Assembly (NCBI GenBank): GCA_013813135.1
Contig: JACCSF010000348.1
Location: 1 to 14,197 of the forward strand
Direction of reading: 5' to 3'
Source: Thermoleophilaceae bacterium
GTDB taxonomy: Bacteria; Actinomycetota; Thermoleophilia; Solirubrobacterales; Thermoleophilaceae
DNA length: 14,197 nucleotides
Shown: one piece after another, positions 9,144-14,197 of the stretch
Numbering within the stretch: position 1 is the first letter of the stretch
How the letters are laid out: each line of letters starts with the position of its first letter
The notes under the pieces: generated by a model
Databases searched by the model: none
What the model saw: only the letters and a program-made list of their open reading frames with translations
Told to the model about the DNA's origin: nothing
Translations under genes and position numbers: made by a program

Positions 9144-9560
9144 GTGGAGCGCTTGCCCGAATGGGAGCGCGGCACCCCGGCGGTGCTGTGCGTGGTCGGC
9201 CCGCACCCCATCCCGATCTCCACCGCCGTGCGGGCCGCCGACGACCGCGTCCTGTTCGCGCTCGGGCGTGAGCGCGAGACGCTGCGCCGCCTGCGCGAGG
9301 ACGGCACGACCGCGCTGCTCGTCATGGGCAAGGGATTGGCGTTGACGGCGCACGGAGAGGCGAGGGTCGTGGCGGAGCAGCTGGGGGTTGCGGAAACCGT
9401 GGTGGCCGTCGAGCTGCGCGTATCCCGCGTGCAGGACCACCTGGCGGACGGGCGCACCGAGATGGTGGACGGCGCCCGCTGGCGCTGGACCGACGCGACC
9501 CTCGCCGAGTCGGAGCCGAAGATCGTCGCGGAGCTCGAGCGCCTCAGCCGAGCCGGCTAG
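9144..9560 (+). CDS. pyridoxamine-phosphate-oxidase-fold (split barrel) protein
   Basis: A protein of 138 residues starting from GTG. It reads as a short FMN-binding split-barrel protein: an N-terminal helix (LPEWERGTPAVLCVVG), PHPIPISTAVRAADDRVLFALG, an arginine-rich ETLRRLREDGTTALLVMG and LALTAHGEARVV, then the strand VVAVELRVSRVQDH. The order 'substrate strand, then rrLRxxgttALLV, then GeArvv' matches the Pyridox_oxidase/FMN-binding family, which binds FMN, F420 or heme. The actual cofactor cannot be read here. The 3' end overlaps the convergent glycyl-tRNA synthetase gene by 17 bases. A TetR gene lies directly upstream. The start is chosen from the leaderless promoter. Confidence 0.78.
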   Translation: MERLPEWERGTPAVLCVVGPHPIPISTAVRAADDRVLFALGRERETLRRLREDGTTALLVMGKGLALTAHGEARVVAEQLGVAETVVAVELRVSRVQDHLADGRTEMVDGARWRWTDATLAESEPKIVAELERLSRAG

Positions 9561-10881
9561 CCAGCTCGTCCGCCAGCTCGGATACCGGCACGCGCACCTG
9601 CTCGAGCGTGTCCCGGTCGCGCAGCGTGACCGTGTCGTCCTCCATCGTCTGGTGGTCCACCGTGATCCCCCAGGGGGTGCCGATCTCGTCCTGGCGGCGG
9701 TAGCGCTTGCCGATCGAGCCGCCGGCGTCGTACTCGGCGGTCATCCGCGATCGCAGCTCCTCGTAGATCGCGCGCGCCTTCTCGGGTTGCCCGTCCTTGT
9801 TCACGAGCGGCAGCACAGCCGCCTTGACCGGCGCCATCCGCGGCAGCAGCCTCAGCACCGTGCGCCGCTCGCCGCCGATCTCGTCCTCGTCGTAGGCGTC
9901 GCAGAGCAGCGTCAGCACCGTGCGGCCCAGTCCGGCGGCGGGCTCGATCACGTGCGGTACGTAGCGATCGCCCGTGGCGGTGTCGACGTACTCGAGCTTC
10001 TGCCCCGAGTACTCGGCGTGCTGCCGCAGATCGAAGTCACCGCGGTTGGCGATTCCCTCGAGCTCCGACCAGCCGATCGGGAAGAGGTACTCGATGTCGC
10101 TCGTGGCCGAGCTGTAGTGCGACAGCTCATCCGCGCCGTGCGGGCGCAGGCGCAGCTTGTCGCGGTCCACGCCGAGCGTGACGTACCACTCCATGCGCTG
10201 CTCCATCCAGTGCCGGTGCCACTTGTCCGCCTCGTCGGGCGCCACGAAGAACTCCATCTCCATCTGCTCGAACTCGAGCGTGCGGAAGATGAAGTTCCCA
10301 GGGGTGATCTCGTTGCGGAACGACTTGCCGATCTGAGCGATCCCGAAGGGCGGCTTCTTGCGCGCGAAGCCAAGCGTGGTCTTGAAGTCCAGGAAGATGC
10401 CCTGGGCCGTCTCGGGGCGCAGGTAGACGGTGGAGCCTTCCTCCCTCACGGGGCCGATCGTGGTCTCGAACATGAGGTTGAAAGGGCGCGGCTCGGTGAG
10501 TTCGCCCCCGCAGACCGGGCACACGAGCTTCTCCGGGTCCTCGCCGCGCGCCTCCGCCTCCTCGCGCAGGTGGTCCTCTCGGAAGCGCCGCTTGCACTTG
10601 CCGAGGCATTGCACGAGCGGGTCGCTGAAGCCGGCCAGGTGACCCGACGCCTCCCACGTGCGAGGGTGCTGGATGATCGCGGAGTCGAGCGCCACGATGT
10701 CGTCGCGCTCCTGGATCATCGCCTTCCACCAGGCGTTGACCACGTTGTTCTTCAGCAGAACGCCGTAGTGGCCGTAGTCGTAGGTGTTCGCGATCCCGCC
10801 GTAGATCTCCGAGGCAGGGAAGATCAGCCCGCGTCGCTTGCAGAGCGCGACGATCTTGTCCATGCTCACCACGTCGGTCAC
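9544..10881 (-). CDS. glyS: glycyl-tRNA synthetase, single-chain dimeric type
   Basis: A protein of 445 residues charging tRNA-Gly with glycine and ATP in the cytosol. The start DKIVALCKRRGLIFPASEIYGG is characteristic of the alpha2 enzyme. A C92-x3-C96 and C121-x2-C124 set could hold zinc. PRPFNLMFET and YLRPETAQGIFLDF come next, then motif 2 with FRNE (188-191) and RTLEFEQMEMEFF (200-212), and motif 3 with EPAAGLGRTVLTLL (about 313-326). The C-terminal anticodon-binding domain closes with TVTLRDRDTLEQVRVPVSELADEL. The length is typical for the family. I chose GTG 10881 because a TACGCT -10 box sits 8 bases upstream; ATG 10863 is the alternative. The 3' end converges on the PNPOx-fold gene with a 17-base overlap. 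The gene appears monocistronic. Confidence 0.97.
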   Translation of the reverse strand: MTDVVSMDKIVALCKRRGLIFPASEIYGGIANTYDYGHYGVLLKNNVVNAWWKAMIQERDDIVALDSAIIQHPRTWEASGHLAGFSDPLVQCLGKCKRRFREDHLREEAEARGEDPEKLVCPVCGGELTEPRPFNLMFETTIGPVREEGSTVYLRPETAQGIFLDFKTTLGFARKKPPFGIAQIGKSFRNEITPGNFIFRTLEFEQMEMEFFVAPDEADKWHRHWMEQRMEWYVTLGVDRDKLRLRPHGADELSHYSSATSDIEYLFPIGWSELEGIANRGDFDLRQHAEYSGQKLEYVDTATGDRYVPHVIEPAAGLGRTVLTLLCDAYDEDEIGGERRTVLRLLPRMAPVKAAVLPLVNKDGQPEKARAIYEELRSRMTAEYDAGGSIGKRYRRQDEIGTPWGITVDHQTMEDDTVTLRDRDTLEQVRVPVSELADELASRLG

Positions 10882-10889
10882 GGCGGTGC

Positions 10890-10895
10890 AGCGTA
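10890..10895 (-). promoter_or_regulatory. -10 box TACGCT, leaderless promoter for glyS
   Basis: On the minus strand TACGCT (TAnnnT) ends 8 bases before the GTG at 10881, with GCACCGCC between them and no ribosome-binding site. Confidence 0.55.
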
Positions 10896-10966
10896 CCTAC
10901 CAGGGAAAACACGCTCGTTCCGGCCTCATGGGCGGAGAACCGGCCGCTTGCGTCGGACACCTGAGG

Positions 10967-10972
10967 TAGCGT
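10967..10972 (+). promoter_or_regulatory. -10 box TAGCGT, leaderless promoter for a 37-codon ORF
   Basis: TAGCGT (TAnnnT) ends exactly 8 bases before the ATG at 10981, the same spacing as at the TetR, PNPOx-fold and glyS starts. The 99-base gap to glyS therefore holds two divergent promoters. Confidence 0.5.
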
Positions 10973-10980
10973 GGCCGCGC

Positions 10981-11094
10981 ATGGGCACCGCCTTCCGCCC
11001 AATCGGTCACATCGCCGCCTGGATCGTCTGGCACGCCATGCGCGTGTCGCTGCTCGACGACCTGGAGCGTCCGCGGCCGCCGCGCCCAGGCTGA
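10981..11094 (+). CDS. 37-residue small protein, unknown function
   Basis: A short ORF of 37 codons plus TGA. The product begins MGTAFRPIGHIAAWIVWHAM and ends in a proline/arginine tail (LERPRPPRPG). The middle (about 8-25) is an amphipathic-to-hydrophobic helix with two tryptophans and two histidines, which could lie on or enter the membrane. I recognise no family. Support for a real gene is positional: an ATG start exactly 8 bases after a TAnnnT box, and a fit in the free space between the glyS promoter and the CIRCE operator of the next gene. It ends 7 bases before the CIRCE element. It could instead be a short leader ORF for the FmdB-like gene. Confidence 0.42.
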   Translation: MGTAFRPIGHIAAWIVWHAMRVSLLDDLERPRPPRPG

Positions 11095-11101
11095 GCGCCG
11101 G

Positions 11102-11128
11102 TTGGCACTCATATACTGGGAGTGCCAT
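11102..11128 (+). promoter_or_regulatory. CIRCE operator (HrcA binding site)
   Basis: TTGGCACTC (11102-11110), a 9-base spacer, then GAGTGCCAT (11120-11128). This matches the CIRCE consensus TTAGCACTC-N9-GAGTGCTAA in arm sequence and exact spacing. Eight base pairs of the arms are perfect (TGGCACTC/GAGTGCCA). The spacer contains the TATACT -10 box and the right arm includes the first two bases of the ATG at 11127, so bound HrcA would block the promoter. HrcA itself is not in the window. Confidence 0.85.
11112..11117 (+). promoter_or_regulatory. -10 box TATACT inside the CIRCE spacer
   Basis: TATACT is close to the consensus TATAAT and ends 9 bases before the ATG at 11127. A GGGAG overlapping the CIRCE right arm could act as a ribosome-binding site only if the transcript began upstream of it. 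A leaderless or near-leaderless message is more likely. Confidence 0.68.
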
Positions 11129-11459
11129 GCCGATCTACGAGTATCGCTGTGACAACGGCCATACGTTCGAGGCCGTCCAGCGCATGATCGACGAACCGCT
11201 CTCCGAGTGCACGGTCTGCGAGGCGCCGGTGCAGCGGGTGTTCCATCCCGTCGCGGTGCACTTCAAGGGCTCCGGCTTCTACACCACCGACTACGGGAAG
11301 AAGAAGGCCGGCGCCTCGTCCGAAGCTGGCCCGCCGTCGGAGTCGAAGGACTCCTCGTCGGACTCCAAGTCCTCTTCCGACTCGAGGTCCTCTTCCGACT
11401 CGAAATCGTCCGACTCGAAGTCGTCCGACTCGAAGACCTCCAGCGGCTCCTCCGACTAG
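11127..11459 (+). CDS. FmdB-family zinc-ribbon protein with Ser/Asp/Lys-repeat tail
   Basis: A protein of 110 residues. The N-terminus MPIYEYRCDNGHTFE followed by DEPLSECTVC (Cys28, Cys31) and HFKGSGFYTTDYG is the FmdB/CxxC_CXXC_SSSS regulatory-protein signature. The usual first CxxC is reduced here to Cys8 with His12 in C-x3-H, so the metal site would be C-H-C-C. The function of the family is not settled. It was first noted beside formamide/acetamide genes and may bind zinc and act in regulation. Residues about 68-110 are an almost pure Ser/Asp/Lys tail encoded by tandem DNA repeats. The gene is placed under a CIRCE operator, so it should respond to heat or protein misfolding through HrcA. 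It converges on the LCP gene with a CTAG shared by both stops. Confidence 0.9.
   Translation: MPIYEYRCDNGHTFEAVQRMIDEPLSECTVCEAPVQRVFHPVAVHFKGSGFYTTDYGKKKAGASSEAGPPSESKDSSSDSKSSSDSRSSSDSKSSDSKSSDSKTSSGSSD
11361..11441 (+). repeat. degenerate tandem repeat coding the Ser-rich tail
   Basis: Five direct units each begin GACTC. Two are 18 bases (11361-11378, 11379-11396) and three are 15 bases (11397-11411, 11412-11426, 11427-11441). They code D-S-K/R-S-S-S or D-S-K-S/T-S, so unit changes keep the frame. Such a tract can gain or lose units by slippage and vary tail length between strains. Confidence 0.85.
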
Positions 11460-12520
11460 CTGCCGTTGAGCAGCTTGTCGACGGCCTCGGCGCGGGTGCC
11501 CGGCGACACCTGGATGTCCCCCTCGAGGTCGCAGCAGGTGCCCTCGAGCACGTCCGTCCCGCCTGAGTTGCCGGTGGCGATGTCGGCGAAGAGGCCCATC
11601 AGAGCGAGGCCCTTCATGTCCGTCCTGAGTGCCTTGGGCGCCTGCCAACTGACCCACGGCAGCCGGAAGAACGTGCCCGGCGACTTGGCCTGGGCTCCGA
11701 TCGCCCGCAGGACCTCCTGCTGGCGCGCGGCGCGCGCGCGGTCGTCCTCTGAGGGCGCGCACGGGTTCTTCCTGACGCGCGCGTAGCCGAGGGCGCGCGT
11801 TCCGTTCAGGTCGAGCTCGCCCTTGCGGAAGCGCAGGCCCTTCCAGAAGTTGTCGAAGGGCGGCGAGCAGATCCGGTTCTTGTTATTGACGGTGATGCCG
11901 CCGAGCGCGTCGATGAAGTCGGGGAAGTTCTCGAAGTCGACCTCGACGAGATGGTTGATCTTCAGGCCGTTGCCGAGGAAGTTCTCGACCGTCTCGATCG
12001 TGAGCGCCGGTCCGCCTAACGCGTACGCGGCGTTGATCTTGCGGCTCCCGTGTCCGGGGATCTCGGCCTCGGTGTCGCGCGGAATCGAGAGCTTGCGGAC
12101 GCCTCCGAGCCCGGCGTGGACGAGCATGATCGTGTCGGCACGCGACGGCCCGCTGGCGCTCTCGTCGATCGACTCCCCGGTGCGGGCATCTGAGCCGAGC
12201 ACCAGGATGTTCGTGCCCCCGAGCATGCTTCCGCCCCCCGAAAGGGCGCGCTCGGCGTCGCTGGACACGCCGTCCTGCAGCTGGGCGCTGGCCAGGAACA
12301 GGAAGAGCGAGAGCAGCAGCCAGCCGGCCACCGCGAGTGCCACCCACTTGAGCACCCGCCCTGGGGTGATCGGCTTGCGCTCGCGATCCTGGTCCGGCTC
12401 CCTGCCCGTGACGCGGCTCAGCCGCCGACGCAGGGCATCGAGGTCCGTGCCGCGCGAGAGGGGGCGCTTGCGCGCCTTATAGACCTTGTACTCCGGAGGG
12501 CCCGGATTCTGATCGGTCAC
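11456..12520 (-). CDS. LCP (LytR-CpsA-Psr) family cell-wall phosphotransferase
   Basis: A protein of 354 residues. A cytosolic N-terminus of about 55 residues is rich in Arg/Lys/Asp and is followed by one membrane span at about 57-77 (LKWVALAVAGWLLLSLFLFL). The external LCP domain (about 100-280) contains NILVLGSDAR (Asp111, Arg113), SRADTIML, the catalytic-loop KLSIPRDTEAEIPG, KINAAYALGG, DALGGITV and the signature TRALGYARVR with the DDRARAARQQEVL helix. The family transfers polyprenyl-linked wall polymers (teichoic acid, arabinogalactan or capsule) to peptidoglycan, using a pyrophosphate-binding Arg/Asp set and a metal. Two adjacent cysteines (TCCDLEG) near the end may form disulfides outside the cell. 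The start is GTG 12520. The gene is divergent from the ROK kinase with only 23 bases between starts and converges with the FmdB-like gene. Confidence 0.95.
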   Translation of the reverse strand: MTDQNPGPPEYKVYKARKRPLSRGTDLDALRRRLSRVTGREPDQDRERKPITPGRVLKWVALAVAGWLLLSLFLFLASAQLQDGVSSDAERALSGGGSMLGGTNILVLGSDARTGESIDESASGPSRADTIMLVHAGLGGVRKLSIPRDTEAEIPGHGSRKINAAYALGGPALTIETVENFLGNGLKINHLVEVDFENFPDFIDALGGITVNNKNRICSPPFDNFWKGLRFRKGELDLNGTRALGYARVRKNPCAPSEDDRARAARQQEVLRAIGAQAKSPGTFFRLPWVSWQAPKALRTDMKGLALMGLFADIATGNSGGTDVLEGTCCDLEGDIQVSPGTRAEAVDKLLNGS

Positions 12521-12527
12521 AGACCTC

Positions 12528-12537
12528 TGTATATCGT
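12528..12537. promoter_or_regulatory. overlapping divergent -10 boxes for LCP and ROK genes
   Basis: Minus strand: TATACA (12533-12528) stands 7 bases before the GTG at 12520. Plus strand: TATCGT (12532-12537, TAnnnT) stands 6 bases before the ATG at 12544; TATATC at 12530-12535 is the alternative. The boxes share bases, so polymerase can probably serve only one direction at a time. The ROK start has no ribosome-binding site. The LCP start has only a weak GAGG. Confidence 0.5.
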
Positions 12538-12543
12538 CCGGCC

Positions 12544-13506
12544 ATGCCGCCCAGGCGAGTGATCGGGATCGACGCCGGAGGCACGAAGCTCCTTGGCGGC
12601 GTCGTGGACGAGGGCCTCGTGGTCCACCACAGGGTCCATCGGACCTGGCGCGGAGGGGACCGTTCGGAGACGATAGACATCATCGTCGAGTCGGTCGAGG
12701 AGGTGCGTGCGGCGGCACCCGACGTGGCGGCGGTCGGCTTCGGGATCCCCGCGCTGGTCGAGTGGGAGACGGGCGTATCGCGCTGGTCGACGCACCTGCC
12801 GCTCGCCGACGTGCGCTTCCGCGACGTCATGAGCGAGCGGCTCGGGCTGCCGGTGGTGGTGGACAACGACGCCAACGCCGCGCTGCTCGCCGAGTCGCGC
12901 TTCGGCGCCGCGCGCTTCGTCTCGAACGCCGTGCTGGTGGCGCTCGGGACGGGTATCGGCAGCGGTTTGCTGCTGGACGGGCGGATCTACCGCGGCGCGC
13001 GCGGGCTGGGGGCGGAGATCGGGCACATGGTGATCGACCTGCACGGGCCGGATTGCCAGGGCGCCTGCCCCGGGCGCGGCTGCCTCGAGGTGATGGCGTC
13101 GGGCTCCGCGATCGGGCGCGAGGGCAGGGCCGCGGCGGCGGCGCTGCCGGAGTCGGCGCTGGGGCGCCGGCTGGCGGCAGAGCAGGAGATCACCGGGGGG
13201 ATCGTGACCGAGCTCGCCCACGCCGGCGATGCGGCCGCCGTCTCCGTGCTGGCGCAGATCGGACGGCGGCTCGGGTACGGGCTCGTGGGGGTCGTCAACG
13301 TCTTCAACCCGGAGCTGATCGTCATCGGCGGCGGGGCGATCGCCGCCGGCGAGCTGCTGCTCGGCCCCGCTCGCGAGGTGGTGTCCGAGCGCGCTCTGCC
13401 GCCGGCGCGCGAGATGGTGGAGATCGTGCCGGCCACGTTCGGGGACGAGTCGGGGATGCTCGGCGCGGCCCTGCTCGCGTTCGACTCGCTCGAGGGTTCG
13501 GTGTGA
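12544..13506 (+). CDS. ROK-family sugar kinase (glucokinase-like)
   Basis: A protein of 320 residues. The N-terminal ATP phosphate-binding loop is IDAGGTK (9-15), the sugar and catalytic segment DNDANAAL has the likely general base Asp109, and GTGIGSG (135-141) is the second glycine loop. The structural zinc set is EIGH with His161 plus Cys171, Cys175 and Cys180 in the C-x3-C-x4-C form of actinobacterial ROK enzymes, followed by GCLE. The late NPELIVIGGG motif completes the adenosine site. No N-terminal helix-turn-helix is present, so it is a kinase and not a ROK repressor. Glucose is the most common substrate, but mannose, fructose or N-acetylhexosamine cannot be excluded. It overlaps rsmI by GTGA. 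Confidence 0.93.
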   Translation: MPPRRVIGIDAGGTKLLGGVVDEGLVVHHRVHRTWRGGDRSETIDIIVESVEEVRAAAPDVAAVGFGIPALVEWETGVSRWSTHLPLADVRFRDVMSERLGLPVVVDNDANAALLAESRFGAARFVSNAVLVALGTGIGSGLLLDGRIYRGARGLGAEIGHMVIDLHGPDCQGACPGRGCLEVMASGSAIGREGRAAAAALPESALGRRLAAEQEITGGIVTELAHAGDAAAVSVLAQIGRRLGYGLVGVVNVFNPELIVIGGGAIAAGELLLGPAREVVSERALPPAREMVEIVPATFGDESGMLGAALLAFDSLEGSV

Positions 13507-14197
13507 GCGGCCGGCTGGTGGTGTGCCCGACGCCGATCGGGAACCTCGAGGACGTGACGCTGCGCGTGCTGTCGGCGCTGCGCGACGCCGATCTGGTCGC
13601 CTGCGAGGACACGCGCCGCACGCGGGTGCTGCTGGACCGGTACGGGGTGAAGGGGCGGCTCGTGTCCTACCACGAGCACAACGAGCGGGCGCGCTCAGCG
13701 GAGCTGGTCTCGCGCATGCGCTCGGGTTCCGTCGTGGCCCTCGTCTCCGACGCCGGCATGCCGCTGGTATCCGACCCGGGCTACGTCCTGGTGCGGGCGT
13801 GCGTGGCGGCGGGGCTGCCGGTCGAGGTGCTGCCCGGGCCGTCGGCGGCGATCACGGCGCTGGTGGCCTCCGGGCTGCCGGCTTCCGAGTGGCACTTTCA
13901 CGGCTTCCTGCCGCGCAAGAAGGGAGAGCTGCGGCGGCTTTTCTCCGGCTTTCGAGAGACCGTCGTGGCGTTCGAGTCGCCGCGGCGTGTACCGGCCACG
14001 CTGCAGCTGCTGGCGTTCCTCGACCCCTCGCGAGAGGTGGCGGTGTGCCGGGAGCTGACGAAGGCGCACGAGGAGGTGATCCGCGGCCGCGCGGCGGAGC
14101 TGGCGGAGCGCTACGCGCAGGCGCCGCCGAAGGGGGAGGTGGTGTTGGTGCTGGGGCCGGCGGGCGGTGGTGCGGCCTCCGCCGGCGGGGACGGGCC
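13503..14197 (+). CDS. rsmI: 16S rRNA 2'-O-methyltransferase RsmI, cut by window edge
   Basis: The frame starts at GTG 13503-13505, overlapping the ROK stop TGA 13504-13506, and stays open to the edge (231 codons of a usual 275-290). Clear RsmI/tetrapyrrole-methylase-fold motifs are LVVCPTPIGNLEDVT at the start, LVACEDTRRT, YHEHNE, VSDAGMPLVSDPG (81-93), VEVLPGPSAAITALVASGLP and HFHGFLPRKKGE. The enzyme methylates the ribose of C1402 in 16S rRNA (E. coli numbering) using S-adenosylmethionine. Coupling to the ROK gene means both should be expressed from the promoter at about 12532. The final stretch (PAGGGAASAGGDG) is low-complexity and may be a linker. Confidence 0.96.
   Translation, partial: MSGRLVVCPTPIGNLEDVTLRVLSALRDADLVACEDTRRTRVLLDRYGVKGRLVSYHEHNERARSAELVSRMRSGSVVALVSDAGMPLVSDPGYVLVRACVAAGLPVEVLPGPSAAITALVASGLPASEWHFHGFLPRKKGELRRLFSGFRETVVAFESPRRVPATLQLLAFLDPSREVAVCRELTKAHEEVIRGRAAELAERYAQAPPKGEVVLVLGPAGGGAASAGGDG

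Overview
The window comes from a high-GC, Gram-positive-type bacterium, most likely an actinomycetote. GTG starts are frequent. Most promoters look leaderless, with a TAnnnT box 6-9 bases before the start codon and no ribosome-binding site. The glycyl-tRNA synthetase is the single-chain type, and there is an actinobacterial-style ROK kinase and an LCP cell-wall enzyme. Several small proteins resemble ones I associate with Thermoleophilia/Solirubrobacterales, but that placement is recollection and was not tested. There is no sign of phage, insertion sequence, CRISPR array, tRNA or rRNA. No gap between genes exceeds about 170 bases.

Layout. (1) 1-1554, minus strand: a tight three-gene run of a YbjT-like NAD(P)-binding protein, an SRPBCC lipid-binding-fold protein and a small coiled-coil protein cut by the window edge. 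(2) 1724-2787, plus: a 67-residue four-cysteine protein, then a metallo-beta-lactamase-fold hydrolase. (3) 2908-4941, plus: a patch of gene decay holding remnants of a GMC-type long-chain alcohol oxidase and of a phytoene-desaturase-like flavoenzyme. Both have lost their N-terminal FAD-binding Rossmann region. (4) 4986-7810, plus: a small heat-shock protein translationally coupled to the Lon protease. (5) 7881-8354: a Lys-rich single-membrane-span protein with its own promoter, ribosome-binding site and terminator. (6) 8480-9560, plus: a TetR regulator and a PNPOx-fold protein, each with its own leaderless promoter. (7) 9544-10881, minus: glycyl-tRNA synthetase, tail to tail with the PNPOx gene. 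(8) 10981-11459, plus: a 37-codon leaderless ORF and an FmdB-type zinc-ribbon protein under a CIRCE operator. (9) 11456-12520, minus: an LCP phosphotransferase. (10) 12544-14197, plus: a ROK sugar kinase coupled to rsmI, which runs off the window.

The theme is proteostasis and translation (Hsp20, Lon, a CIRCE-controlled FmdB protein, GlyRS, RsmI) mixed with cell-wall and redox genes. The strongest unusual signals are the CIRCE operator wrapped around the -10 box and start codon of an FmdB-family gene, the local decay of two neighbouring flavoenzyme genes while everything around them is intact, and the repeated leaderless promoter pattern, which also exposes a 37-residue ORF that is easy to miss.
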